Source of the DNA: Sporosarcina sp. BI001-red
GTDB taxonomy: Bacteria; Bacillota; Bacilli; Bacillales_A; Planococcaceae
NCBI RefSeq assembly: GCF_003384035.1
Contig: NZ_QQAK01000010.1
Span: 186,001-250,000 of the forward strand
Direction of reading: 5' to 3'
DNA: 64,000 nucleotides
Part shown: positions 7,834 through 16,406 of the stretch, piece after piece
How positions within the stretch are numbered: position 1 is the stretch's first letter
How the letters are laid out: each line of letters begins with the position of its first letter
Program-made: the position numbers and the translations under genes
Notes under the pieces: generated by a model
Told to the model about the DNA's origin: nothing
The model's input: the letters and a program-made list of their open reading frames with translations, nothing else
The model's database searches: none

Positions 7834-8898
7834 TCATTTTCGTTGAGACTTTGTAAGTGCTTTCCAGCGTTTTCGTTCAGCAACCTGTGCTTGTGCATCC
7901 GTTTTTCGATCCAAGTATGCAATTTCTCGTTGCAATTTAAGATAGCTCGCGTAACGGTCTTCCGCGAGAGAGCCGTCACTTAACGCTTGGTGAATGGCAC
8001 ATCCTGGCTCGGCTTTATGGCTACAATCATTAAACTTACATGACTCTGAAAGTGCATCAATATCTGAAAAGCTACCTTCGATACTATCGCTGTCGTTCCA
8101 TAGTTGAAATTCCCGCATACCAGGTGTGTCTATCAAAACACCTCCTGCTGGCAACGCAATGAGTTCGCGGTGTGTCGTTGTATGGCGGCCTTTTGCATCA
8201 TCTTCACGAATTGTTTGGACTGTCATCGTTGCGTTCCCACAAATCGCATTGACTAAAGATGATTTTCCGACACCGGACGAACCTAATAGCGCCGCGGTTT
8301 TACCGTCTTCAAGCAGAGCAATGACCTGATCGATTCCATCACCAGTTTTACTGCTGACAGCGAGTACGTCTGTACCGAATGCAATGTCACGTGCTTGGTC
8401 AATGAAGTCGTCTGGACAATCGCAAAGATCCGCTTTTGTTAACACAATCACTGGAATTGCACCTGAGTCATAGGCAGCGACCAAGTAACGTTCCAGTCTT
8501 CGCAGATTGAAATCATCGTTCATCGATGTCACGAGAAAGACGATATCGATGTTGACCGCAATCAGTTGCTCCGTCATAGAGTCACCAGCAGTTTTTCGAG
8601 AAAAGACTGAAGTTCTCGGCAGAATCGAATGGATGATGCCGCGTTCTTCACCAGGCATGTGTTCAATCGCCACCCAGTCTCCAACGGCTGGGTAATCTCG
8701 CCGGTCGATTGCATGATGAAGTAAAGATCCAGAGCAGACAGCAAGCCACTCACCTTTTTCCGTAACGACTCGATACATATGTTTATGTTCCAATATCACC
8801 CGACCTACCGTGCAGTCGCTTGATTTGAATTCGTTTTGTTGCTCATTCCAATGTGTTTGATGAAGTTCGTTCCAACCATAATTTTGTAATGTTTTCAA
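7834..8898 (-). CDS. rsgA: Ribosome small subunit-dependent GTPase A
   Basis: Circularly permuted GTPase acting late in 30S subunit maturation, 354 aa. Order of motifs from the chosen start: OB fold (about 30-90), G4 TKAD (154-157), G1 GSSGVGKSS (206-214), G3 DTPG (257-260), then a zinc finger with Cys287, Cys292, His294 and Cys300. I assign a TTG start at 8898 because AGGAGG lies seven bases before it; the longer open frame would run back into the terminator hairpin. Upstream lie a promoter, a 21-codon leader ORF and an attenuator-like hairpin, so expression may depend on translation status. In other Bacillales an rsgA sits in the prpC-prkC cluster; this one is solitary. Confidence 0.92.
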   Translation of the reverse strand: MKTLQNYGWNELHQTHWNEQQNEFKSSDCTVGRVILEHKHMYRVVTEKGEWLAVCSGSLLHHAIDRRDYPAVGDWVAIEHMPGEERGIIHSILPRTSVFSRKTAGDSMTEQLIAVNIDIVFLVTSMNDDFNLRRLERYLVAAYDSGAIPVIVLTKADLCDCPDDFIDQARDIAFGTDVLAVSSKTGDGIDQVIALLEDGKTAALLGSSGVGKSSLVNAICGNATMTVQTIREDDAKGRHTTTHRELIALPAGGVLIDTPGMREFQLWNDSDSIEGSFSDIDALSESCKFNDCSHKAEPGCAIHQALSDGSLAEDRYASYLKLQREIAYLDRKTDAQAQVAERKRWKALTKSQRK

Positions 8899-8924
8899 CT
8901 GTTTTCCTCCTAAATATGGGCATA

Positions 8925-8963
8925 TAAAAAAGCATGGGATCCGATGATCGGACTCCATGCTTT
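8925..8963 (-). terminator. Attenuator hairpin upstream of rsgA
   Basis: On the minus strand, arms AAAGCATGG and CCATGCTTT enclose an inner GTCCGAT/ATCGGAT stem and are followed by TTTTTTA, 27 nt before the rsgA start. The 5' arm (8946-8965) is also complementary to 9010-9028 inside the leader ORF (18 of 20 positions), which would form a competing antiterminator. Terminator and antiterminator are therefore mutually exclusive. Confidence 0.8.
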
Positions 8964-8994
8964 CACGCGCATACCAGAAGAAACATGCCTAATT

Positions 8995-9060
8995 TTAAGG
9001 CACGGCAGGTGAAAGTATGGGTCCGATCCAATTTGCAATTGTCAAGTTGAAGTTTGTCAT
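8995..9060 (-). CDS. Putative 21-aa leader peptide of rsgA
   Basis: Short ORF starting MTNFNLTIANW and ending SPAVP, with AGGTGA seven bases before its ATG. It is the only ORF between the promoter and the attenuator. Codons 11-17 overlap the antiterminator half-site, so a ribosome moving through would free the terminator, while absent or early-stalled ribosomes would allow read-through into rsgA. Coding is inferred from position and ribosome binding site; the peptide resembles nothing I recognise. Confidence 0.55.
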   Translation of the reverse strand: MTNFNLTIANWIGPILSPAVP

Positions 9061-9091
9061 AGTCATCACCTGCTTTCTGTAAGTTACCTTT

Positions 9092-9120
9092 ATCATAAAT
9101 GAGAAACGTTTTGAAGTCAA
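9092..9120 (-). promoter_or_regulatory. SigA-type promoter of the rsgA leader
   Basis: TTGACT (9115-9120), 17-nt spacer, TATGAT (9092-9097) on the minus strand. Transcription would begin near 9085, giving a leader of about 185 nt. Confidence 0.75.
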
Positions 9121-9281
9121 TGAATTTTTAGATAATTATCAAGTATCCAAGGTAATTAACTTAGGACTTTTAACGAATATCTTTTCTCAACACCTACAAC
9201 CGCAATGCGTCAGCAAATTATGATACACTTAAACTCACTATATGTGTTGAACTAGTGATTTCCATAGTTTCATACATATTA

Positions 9282-9408
9282 GTTGTTTGAAGCAGAAGGC
9301 GGCGACTCCGGAGGGATTAGCGAAGATTGAAGACCCCGCAGGAGCGCTAGCGACGAGGAGGCTGAAATCGAGCCCCTCGGAAAGCGACCGCCTGGAGCGG
9401 AAAACAAC
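9282..9408 (+). repeat. Interspersed repeat copy R2 (127 bp)
   Basis: Same family as R1 with well-preserved ends GTTGTTT and AAACAAC. Core GGCGACTCCGGAGGGATTAG. Lies between the rsgA promoter and the next gene; the rest of this intergenic stretch holds nothing else recognisable. Confidence 0.87.
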
Positions 9409-9477
9409 GGTGCCATGTCGTATTGTTTAATTCAATTTATATAGCAAACTAATAACAGCATTAGATGAGGTGACTCT

Positions 9478-10905
9478 ATGAAGTCTTATATAGTAAACAT
9501 AACAATGGTGCACGTTGAACCAGCAGTAAGGCGAAGAGTGATCATGCCCGCAGGCGCCACTTTTAACCGTCTCCATGAAATGATTCAGCAAATGACAAAT
9601 TTTGAAAGTTACTTAACGGATCAACCGTATCACTTTTTTGAAGTTGAAGTGGATGGCTTGTGCATCACTGACAATCCTGTTCAACGAGAGGAACTTAAAG
9701 ACTCCAAGAGGCTTACTCCAAAACTGCCGACTCGAGTCAAAATAGATAAATACTTAGAAGAGCACAAGCAACTGATGTATACGTATGATTTCGGAGATGA
9801 TTGGCGCTTTTTAATTGAGCTGGAAGAAATCGTGGAAGATTATCACTTCGGTTTCCCGACACTGCTGAATGGGGAAGGAACGGCACCACCTGAAGATGCA
9901 GGAGGGCCACCGGGCTTCGCTTCGTTCTTGGCGATTATGGAAGATCCCACACACCCAGAACACGAGACTATGAAACAATGGGTTTCAAGTGCGAGATATG
10001 AGGAGTACGATAAAAACGGAATTAATCAATCGTTGAAACTCGTGAAGTATAAGAAAACAGAATGGGATCACATTAACCATCAAAATTATGTAATTATTAG
10101 TGACCCATACCGCGAATCTGAACTGTCTGAGGAGCAAGTAACTGCGAAACCCGAGAAATTGGTTTCAAAGAAGTCAAAAAAACATGCACTCACTTCGTTG
10201 CAGCAGGAAGAAGTTGAGCTGTACATCAAAGCCATGACCCGATTATATGGAATGATGCATTTTGAGCAAGTCGTCACACTGTACAACTTACAAAATGAGC
10301 AGAAAATTACTATTGGAGACTTGCAAGACCTTCTCGCTTCAGGTGAACTCGATTCAAGCTTGCAGAAAGAAGATATCTACTATAAAGAGACGGTTTTCCT
10401 AGGCCCGAAACTTGCCGGCATCGTCCCAGAGCAATTTGTTAGAGAAACCATCGAGAAGCCGTACTATCAACCTCCAAAAGAACAGTTGCTACGTTATGCG
10501 GATTCTGGATATTTCGATGAGTCGGTGGAATTGCTCCATCTGGAGAAACTATTCCTGAAGGAGAATATTCCACAAATCCAGATCGATCGGATGTTGCATA
10601 CATTCATGAACGGGCTGTCTATGTGGCATGCAAACTTCATGGAAGTTATAGGTAAACTGATGGCGCAAGCAGGTCCATTACCAGAGGAACGTGTGAAGCA
10701 AATTGTCCCAGTTGCTATCAATGTGGCCAATGCAGTTCGTATCATTGAAAATCGGGGACATACCCCTCAAGAGATGTATGAAATGGGACGACCTGAAGTG
10801 AAGCCACTGACAGAGCAGTCTACTGTGCCAAAAGTGAAAGTCGGTCGCAATGATCCGTGTCCGTGTGGCAGCGGGAAGAAATATAAGAAATGCTGTGGAC
10901 GATAA
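9478..10905 (+). CDS. pRiA4b ORF-3-like protein with C-terminal SEC-C zinc motif
   Basis: Protein of 475 aa with an N-terminal pRiA4b ORF-3-type domain (about residues 1-180, with [16 protein letters not shown] and the [11 protein letters not shown] block), a helical middle region, and a C-terminal SEC-C zinc-binding motif ([19 protein letters not shown]). The function of the N-terminal family is unknown although it is sometimes called a transposon passenger protein; the SEC-C tail is shared with SecA and many unrelated proteins. Start ATG follows GAGGTGA. No transposon ends or transposase are near, so I treat it as a chromosomal gene of unknown role. Confidence 0.85.
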   Translation: MKSYIVNITMVHVEPAVRRRVIMPAGATFNRLHEMIQQMTNFESYLTDQPYHFFEVEVDGLCITDNPVQREELKDSKRLTPKLPTRVKIDKYLEEHKQLMYTYDFGDDWRFLIELEEIVEDYHFGFPTLLNGEGTAPPEDAGGPPGFASFLAIMEDPTHPEHETMKQWVSSARYEEYDKNGINQSLKLVKYKKTEWDHINHQNYVIISDPYRESELSEEQVTAKPEKLVSKKSKKHALTSLQQEEVELYIKAMTRLYGMMHFEQVVTLYNLQNEQKITIGDLQDLLASGELDSSLQKEDIYYKETVFLGPKLAGIVPEQFVRETIEKPYYQPPKEQLLRYADSGYFDESVELLHLEKLFLKENIPQIQIDRMLHTFMNGLSMWHANFMEVIGKLMAQAGPLPEERVKQIVPVAINVANAVRIIENRGHTPQEMYEMGRPEVKPLTEQSTVPKVKVGRNDPCPCGSGKKYKKCCGR

Positions 10906-10926
10906 CCAGTTAACATATTCAAGTCA

Positions 10927-10967
10927 AACAAGAGCACACAGACGATTGTTGTCTGTGTGCTCTTGTT
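10927..10967. terminator. Hairpin between convergent genes
   Basis: Perfect 17-bp stem (arm AACAAGAGCACACAGAC) with a 7-nt loop. No long T-tract on the plus side; likely shared by both convergent genes. Confidence 0.7.
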
Positions 10968-10969
10968 CA

Positions 10970-12280
10970 TTAGTCTACCTTCATTTTTAAGTCAGTGAGT
11001 ACTTGGGCAAAAATCCCGAAGAACAGGTCAATCTCCTCGACAGTATTGTAATGGACGAGACTGATACGAAGCGCGCTTCCGCCAAAAGGTTCAGCCAACC
11101 GCTTCATAAGATTAATGGCTAAGTAGTTCCCTGTCCGAGCTTCAATACTTGCATCATTTAATGCGTGACCAAGTGTATCCGTTTCAATTCCTTCGATATT
11201 GAACGAGAAAACGGGAAGACGTTCATCAGCCTGTTCAGCAGATTTTCCATATAGGACAACGCCTTCAACGTCTGCTAGTTTAGCTAGGAAGTGATCCGTG
11301 AGTTGTTGTTCATATTCATGAGCGAAATGCATGGCACCTGCGATTTCATGACGACTTGGACGGGAATTTGCAAGTGGTGTTTTATCCAATGAAAGACCGT
11401 TACCTTCAGCATCTTTCGTTACCTGGGCTAAGTATTCCATGGAGCCGATGAATCCTTCAATGCCTTCGTGGTTCTGTGATCCGACTTCAAAGAAATACGA
11501 ATCCCTCTCCAATTCGTGCTGAATACGCCACCCCTCTAACCGCTCGAGTCGATCTCGATTCACATATCCGAATCCCATATGAGGTCCGAAGATTTTATAT
11601 GTGGAAAACGCTGCAAAGTCGACGTCTGCTGCTTTTACATCCATCGCGATGTGACTTGCAGCTTGTACGCCATCTGCCACAACGAGTGCGCCTGCGCGAT
11701 GAGCCATCGCTGTGATACGTGGCATGTCATGAATAGTGCCCGTAGCGTTTGACGCCCATCCGACTGCGACGAGTTTTGGTTTTAGCGCAAGCAGTTGTTC
11801 ATAGTGATCAAAGTCCAGGCTTCCTTGTGCATCGACATTCCATAAGTGAACGTGAATATCCCGTTCAGCAAGCTCCATCCACGGGTTCACATTTGCATGA
11901 TGATCCGCCTCTGTAATGATGATATGATCACCTGCCTGTAGATCTCTACCTAGATGATGCGCGTACAAATGAAAGAAGTTTGTCGCGTTTTGTCCAAATG
12001 CAATTTCCGTATGATCCGTTGCACCGACCAAATCCGCGGCGAGTTGCCGAGCATCGACAATCGTTTGCTGCATCTCTGCTGTGCGCGTGAAAATCGTCCC
12101 TTTTTGTGCATTACGATGAATATAATAATCGGTGACACGGTCAATGACGAATTGTGACACTTGTGCACCCGCCGAGTTGTCGAAAAACAGGACAGGTCGG
12201 CCTTTATAGGAGTTTCCAAGACTAGGAAAGTAGGTGCGAGTGTGTTCAAATGTATGTTTTAGTGCCTGTGCCTCGTTCAT
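10970..12280 (-). CDS. Cysteine desulfurase-like class V aminotransferase
   Basis: PLP enzyme of 436 aa from the SufS-like subfamily. PLP-site elements are visible: the ADHHANVNPW loop, VADGVQAASH with its aspartate, and the Schiff-base lysine in FSTYKIFGPHMG. The stretch that in SufS holds the persulfide-forming cysteine reads EARTGNYLAIN and has no cysteine, so canonical cysteine desulfuration is unlikely. This fits the separate desulfurase-like subfamily ending in LVHYNTVEEID. Start at 12280 has AAAGGA upstream; the frame extends 20 codons further without support. Substrate unknown. Confidence 0.83.
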   Translation of the reverse strand: MNEAQALKHTFEHTRTYFPSLGNSYKGRPVLFFDNSAGAQVSQFVIDRVTDYYIHRNAQKGTIFTRTAEMQQTIVDARQLAADLVGATDHTEIAFGQNATNFFHLYAHHLGRDLQAGDHIIITEADHHANVNPWMELAERDIHVHLWNVDAQGSLDFDHYEQLLALKPKLVAVGWASNATGTIHDMPRITAMAHRAGALVVADGVQAASHIAMDVKAADVDFAAFSTYKIFGPHMGFGYVNRDRLERLEGWRIQHELERDSYFFEVGSQNHEGIEGFIGSMEYLAQVTKDAEGNGLSLDKTPLANSRPSRHEIAGAMHFAHEYEQQLTDHFLAKLADVEGVVLYGKSAEQADERLPVFSFNIEGIETDTLGHALNDASIEARTGNYLAINLMKRLAEPFGGSALRISLVHYNTVEEIDLFFGIFAQVLTDLKMKVD

Positions 12281-12383
12281 GGAATCATCCTTTCTTTGAA
12301 AGAAGTATAGCACGAATGACTTGTTGACCGTAGCGAACATGAGGTGTCCGTTTGTGAAAGAATGGCATACTACTCATCTACTA

Positions 12384-12413
12384 TTGAATGAATACCTATG
12401 ATAGGTTCATAAT
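12384..12413 (+). promoter_or_regulatory. Promoter with internal palindrome
   Basis: TTGAAT (12384-12389), 18-nt spacer, CATAAT (12408-12413). The spacer contains the 13-bp palindrome ACCTATGATAGGT (12394-12406), a possible repressor site for the ankyrin-TPR gene. Confidence 0.45.
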
Positions 12414-12488
12414 TTTATGTGAGGTAAAAAACAGTAACATCGGGTACACTGAGGGGAGCAGGTAGTCGTTTTGAAAAGGAGATAGAAC

Positions 12489-13649
12489 ATGGAAGGAAAC
12501 AACACGTTAATAGAGGCCGTACAGCAAAGAGACCATCAACGCATTGCACAATTGCTAAAACAACATCCAGACGTTGAAGCGACTGATGAAATGGGGCGTA
12601 CTGCGCTCATGGTTGCGGTTGTGCACAATGACATCGAAGCAGTTGCCCAATTGCTTGTGTCCGGAAGTGATCCGAATCATCGCGATATAACTGAGTTGAC
12701 GCCTTTCATTTGTGCGGGGGCAAATGGATTTACGGCTCCGCTGAAACTGATGGCGGCATCGGGTGCAGACGTGACGAGTGTCAACCGTTTTGGTGGTACA
12801 GCTTTACTACCCGCCGCTGAAAAAGGTTACTTACACACTGTTGAAGCGTGTCTAGCGGTAGGTGTCCCAATTAATCACGTGAACCATCTCGGTTGGTCTG
12901 CTTTGCTAGAAGCAGTTGTTCTAGGAGATGGCGGAAGATTGTATGCAGATGTGGTACAGACGTTGCACGACGCAGGAGCTTCGGCACATTTACAAGACTT
13001 TGATGGGAAATCTTCAGTATATTATGCAGATGCACAGAAACAAGATCGCGTACTGGAAATACTGACAGATACACAGGAAGACCCACATCACCCTACAATC
13101 TTGGAAGCGAAGTCTTTTGCAGCGAATGGTGAGTGGTCAGCCGCATCCCAAACCGTACAGGCTGCACTTGAGTCAGATGGTGACAACCTGGATTTGTTGT
13201 ACTATGCAGGATATTACTTATCTGCACAAGGGCGCTACATAGAGGCGCTTGAGCAGTATAGTAGAGCGTTAGAAGTTGTGCCGGACGCGCTTGAATTCTA
13301 TTTTTACACAGCGGGCTGTTATCGTTTGATGAACCAAGTGGAGGATGCGCTTCAAGAGTTTGATAAAGGCGCTGCATTGTCTTCGGAAAACTCCTTTTTC
13401 TTATATCATAAGTCGAACTACTTACGTGAACTCGGTCGTCACGAAGAAGCGGTTGAAGTGATGGCTGAGCTCGTTCATCGACATCCTGAACGCTATGATT
13501 TCTGGTTCCATAAAGCAAACAGCTTGCGCTCACTGGGACGTCACGGAGATGCAATCGCGGCGATTGGATATGCAATTGAATTGCAGCCGGATAATCCTCT
13601 GTATACGAAACACAAAGCTCAATCTGAGCATTTGTTAGAACGTCAATAA
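12489..13649 (+). CDS. Ankyrin-repeat and TPR fusion protein
   Basis: Cytoplasmic scaffold-type protein of 386 aa. Residues 1-200 hold about five ankyrin repeats (for example DEMGRTALMVAVVHNDIEAV and GGTALLPAAEKGYLHTVEAC). Residues about 205-386 hold about five TPR units (LLYYAGYYLSAQGRYIEAL, LYHKSNYLRELGRHEEAV, and others). No signal peptide or membrane segment. AAGGAG lies before the ATG. Both repeat types bind proteins, so it presumably bridges partners; which ones cannot be told from its isolated position. Confidence 0.88.
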   Translation: MEGNNTLIEAVQQRDHQRIAQLLKQHPDVEATDEMGRTALMVAVVHNDIEAVAQLLVSGSDPNHRDITELTPFICAGANGFTAPLKLMAASGADVTSVNRFGGTALLPAAEKGYLHTVEACLAVGVPINHVNHLGWSALLEAVVLGDGGRLYADVVQTLHDAGASAHLQDFDGKSSVYYADAQKQDRVLEILTDTQEDPHHPTILEAKSFAANGEWSAASQTVQAALESDGDNLDLLYYAGYYLSAQGRYIEALEQYSRALEVVPDALEFYFYTAGCYRLMNQVEDALQEFDKGAALSSENSFFLYHKSNYLRELGRHEEAVEVMAELVHRHPERYDFWFHKANSLRSLGRHGDAIAAIGYAIELQPDNPLYTKHKAQSEHLLERQ

Positions 13650-13660
13650 TTCGGTGGATA

Positions 13661-13692
13661 GCTGCTTTGTCTTCGGGCAAGGCAGTTTTTTT
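13661..13692 (+). terminator. Intrinsic terminator
   Basis: CTGC-TTG stem with a TCTTCGGG loop, interrupted by one mismatch, followed by TTTTTTT. Confidence 0.75.
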
Positions 13693-13826
13693 GTTCTTAG
13701 AAAATGGTTAGTATAGAGGAACAAATCTGTGTGAGTTGATGTGGGGCACAAAATACCAACGCTTCTTTGTAAGGCATTTTAATGATAAACTGTATAAAAA
13801 CTCAGAAATGGAGAATACCACTTATA

Positions 13827-14765
13827 ATGAAGAAACACGTACTGATCTATGGCGATGTATTCGTCGATTATATCGCGGAAGACGAAAAAAATTCATCATT
13901 CACTACATATTTAGGCGGTGCAACTGTCAATGTGGCTGCTGGCATCGCGCGATTAGGCGCACCCGTATCCTTCATCACTGTAACCGGAGACGACGAGACG
14001 TCTGAATTTGTGCGCAGAGAACTGGAGAAGGAAGGAGTGGACTTGACCCCTTCTATCCTCACACCCGCGAAACGGGTTAACGGGGTATACGTCCATCTAA
14101 CGAAAGAACATGATCGTGTTTTTGCGAATTATCAAAACGAAACACCTGATATTCAAGTAACACCAAGAGATTTACAAGAAGAGACCTTTCAGCAAGCATC
14201 TATTCTCCATATTTGCTCAGGTACGATGTTCCATCCTGTAGCTCTGGAAACAACGCAAAGAGCGGTACAACTTGCGAAGGAGACGAATACACGGGTCTCT
14301 TTTGATGCAAATATTCGCCCGTTACGTTGGGAAAGTGAGGAGATCTGTCGTGACACAACGAATTCTTTTTTGACGGTTGCAGATCTTGTCAAACTAACTG
14401 AAGAAGAGCTAACCTTCATGATGAATACGGAGACGTTGGAGGAAGGGCTGTCCAAACTCGAATCGTTCGCAATTCCTGTAGTTTTGATTACTAGAGGGGA
14501 CTTAGGGACGATTGCGATTATCCACGGAGAACAGTTTCATGTTCCTTCTGTCCAAGCGGTAGCAGTAGATACGACTGGAGCAGGGGATGCATTCATGGCT
14601 GGGGTATTGCGTCAGCTTCAATTGTACGGATACCCATCGGATACTTCAGAGTGGAAAAAAGTAGTTCGTTTCGGCAATCAGATGGGGGCGTTGTGCGTGA
14701 CGAAAACTGGCGCGTTGTCAGCGATGCCTTGTTTAAATGAATTGGATAATTCTATTCTAGAATAA
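13827..14765 (+). CDS. PfkB-family carbohydrate kinase
   Basis: Ribokinase/fructokinase-type sugar or nucleoside kinase of 312 aa. The N-terminal PfkB signature GGATVNVAAGIARLGAP and the C-terminal ATP/catalytic motif DTTGAGDAFMAGVL, with its catalytic Asp, are intact. I start at MKKHVLIYGD, the usual family beginning, although only a distant TGGAG precedes it; an ATG at 13782 with AAGG upstream is the alternative. No sugar transporter is adjacent, so the substrate is open; fructose-like sugars are the most common for this branch. Confidence 0.85.
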   Translation: MKKHVLIYGDVFVDYIAEDEKNSSFTTYLGGATVNVAAGIARLGAPVSFITVTGDDETSEFVRRELEKEGVDLTPSILTPAKRVNGVYVHLTKEHDRVFANYQNETPDIQVTPRDLQEETFQQASILHICSGTMFHPVALETTQRAVQLAKETNTRVSFDANIRPLRWESEEICRDTTNSFLTVADLVKLTEEELTFMMNTETLEEGLSKLESFAIPVVLITRGDLGTIAIIHGEQFHVPSVQAVAVDTTGAGDAFMAGVLRQLQLYGYPSDTSEWKKVVRFGNQMGALCVTKTGALSAMPCLNELDNSILE

Positions 14766-14834
14766 TGATTGTCGGCACATAAATCAATTCAACCTACATC
14801 TTTACGAACAAGTAAACTATTCTATTAATAAATT

Positions 14835-14870
14835 AAAAACTTTTTTCAGACTTCTGGAAAGAGTTTTTTT
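14835..14870 (+). terminator. Intrinsic terminator
   Basis: Stem of CTTTTTTCAG with CTGGAAAGAG around an ACTT loop (one offset), followed by seven T. Confidence 0.75.
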
Positions 14871-14980
14871 ATTTATTTAAACGCCAAAGTACTTTCGAAA
14901 AATGATATACTATGATGGTTGGACATGTCGTGGATTATCAAAGGTACGTGCATTATAAAAGAGAATAAGGTGGGATTATT

Positions 14981-16243
14981 GTGGATAAGACAAAAAATAA
15001 AATTCATTACGCTTGGTGGATACTAGTTGGTCTTTGTTTAATGGTCGGATTGGGAAAAGGCGCACTTAATAATACGGCGGGTCTTTTCTTACCTCCAGTT
15101 GCCAAGGATTTAGGAGTTGGTACTGGGAACTTGACGCTTTACTTGAGTATCTCTTCAATCGTCACATTGATTTTCTTGCCAATTGGCGGAAAGATGATGG
15201 CGAAGTATGACATTAAAGCGCTACTTATTGGTGCAATCATTTTGCAGGCAGGAGCATTTGCTGCATTCGGCTTCATGAGAGCTGTATGGGGCTGGTACAT
15301 CTTGTCTATTCCGTTGGCAGTGGGTGGCGTGTTCATCACTGTTATTGCGGGTCCAGTTTTGATCAACCAATGGTTTAAGAAAAGTAACGGACTAGCACTT
15401 GGAATCATGGGTGCGGCTGCAGGAGCACTTGGTGCGATTTCTCAACCTATCGCTGGTAATCTCATTGCGAGTAGAGGCTGGAGTCAGACGTATATTATTA
15501 TAGGTGTAGCAGTTTTAATCATCGTGATTCCGGTCATTCTTTTGCTTATCCGTAAATCACCTAAAGACAAAGGATTACAACCATATGGCGCTGTTCCAGT
15601 TTCTGCAGATGGTGAAGCGGCAGAAGATTTGAATGATAAAGGGATTGCAATGGCGGTTGCAAGGAAATCCGGAGCATTCTATGCGTTGACACTCTTTTTC
15701 TTCCTAATCACCGCAATTGCAAGTTTCTCGATTCACATCCCGACGTTCCTTGCGAACAAAGGGTATTCTGTTGAATTCTCTGGAACCGTTATGGGTATCT
15801 ATATGATCGGCGTTTTACTAGGCGCGCTGATCCTAGGTGTACTGAGTGATAAAATTGGTTCTAAAAACACGTCATTGCTCGCAATGGTTCTTGGTATTTT
15901 GTCCATCCTTATGTTACTGTTCTTCTCTGAGAGTGCGACACTCATTACAGTGGCAGCAGGGATTCTTGGCTTCATGGCAGCGTCAATTGGTACGCTTGCA
16001 CCAACACTTGCATCTACACTGTTCGGTAGTAAAGACTATAGCCAGATCTATGCAATGGCATCACTTGGTCTCGCGGTTGCATCCATCATCGCGTTGCCGG
16101 CATATGGGTATGTCTATGATTTCACTGGAACATACACAATAGTTCTCTGGATCATCGCAGCTATGTTTGTCATTAACATTTTTGCAATCCTATATGCATT
16201 CAAGAGTAAAAAACAACTGGTTGATCAAGGTCACTGGAACTGA
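14981..16243 (+). CDS. MFS transporter, OFA (oxalate/formate antiporter)-like
   Basis: Major facilitator of 420 aa with about 12 membrane segments and a hydrophilic central loop (about residues 205-228). Its layout resembles the OFA/monocarboxylate branch: WWILVGLCLM at the start, QWFKKSNGLALGIMGAAAGA in helix 5, and GVLSDKIGSKNTS between helices 8 and 9. The GTG start follows AAGGTGG. Solitary gene ended by a strong terminator. Likely substrate is a small carboxylate, but this cannot be settled from sequence. Confidence 0.85.
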   Translation: MDKTKNKIHYAWWILVGLCLMVGLGKGALNNTAGLFLPPVAKDLGVGTGNLTLYLSISSIVTLIFLPIGGKMMAKYDIKALLIGAIILQAGAFAAFGFMRAVWGWYILSIPLAVGGVFITVIAGPVLINQWFKKSNGLALGIMGAAAGALGAISQPIAGNLIASRGWSQTYIIIGVAVLIIVIPVILLLIRKSPKDKGLQPYGAVPVSADGEAAEDLNDKGIAMAVARKSGAFYALTLFFFLITAIASFSIHIPTFLANKGYSVEFSGTVMGIYMIGVLLGALILGVLSDKIGSKNTSLLAMVLGILSILMLLFFSESATLITVAAGILGFMAASIGTLAPTLASTLFGSKDYSQIYAMASLGLAVASIIALPAYGYVYDFTGTYTIVLWIIAAMFVINIFAILYAFKSKKQLVDQGHWN

Positions 16244-16264
16244 TTGTCTCATTAACCTATTGTA

Positions 16265-16298
16265 TCCCCACTTCTATTTTTCGAAGTGGGGATTTTTT
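16265..16298 (+). terminator. Intrinsic terminator
   Basis: Arms CCCCACTTC and GAAGTGGGG, then ATTTTTTT, 22 nt past the MFS stop codon. Confidence 0.9.
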
Positions 16299-16317
16299 TA
16301 CCTATCTCCATCAAGTC

Positions 16318-16365
16318 AAAAAGGCTGTCAGCCCGTCAATATAGACGGGCCGACAGCCTTTTTTT
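16318..16365. terminator. Bidirectional intrinsic terminator
   Basis: AAAAAGGCTGTC-GCCCGTC stem with a 6-nt loop and T-tract. Placed to end the minus-strand GGDEF-EAL gene and back up the MFS terminator. Confidence 0.88.
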
Positions 16366-16406
16366 CGGAAACGAGCGGGTGCTTCATTTGAACGGTATAG
16401 GGAGAG

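Noticed and set aside
9478-10905. Transposon, because pRiA4b ORF-3 proteins are sometimes labelled transposon passengers
   Set aside because: No transposase, inverted ends or target duplication near; the adjacent R2 repeat is a short non-coding element found elsewhere too.
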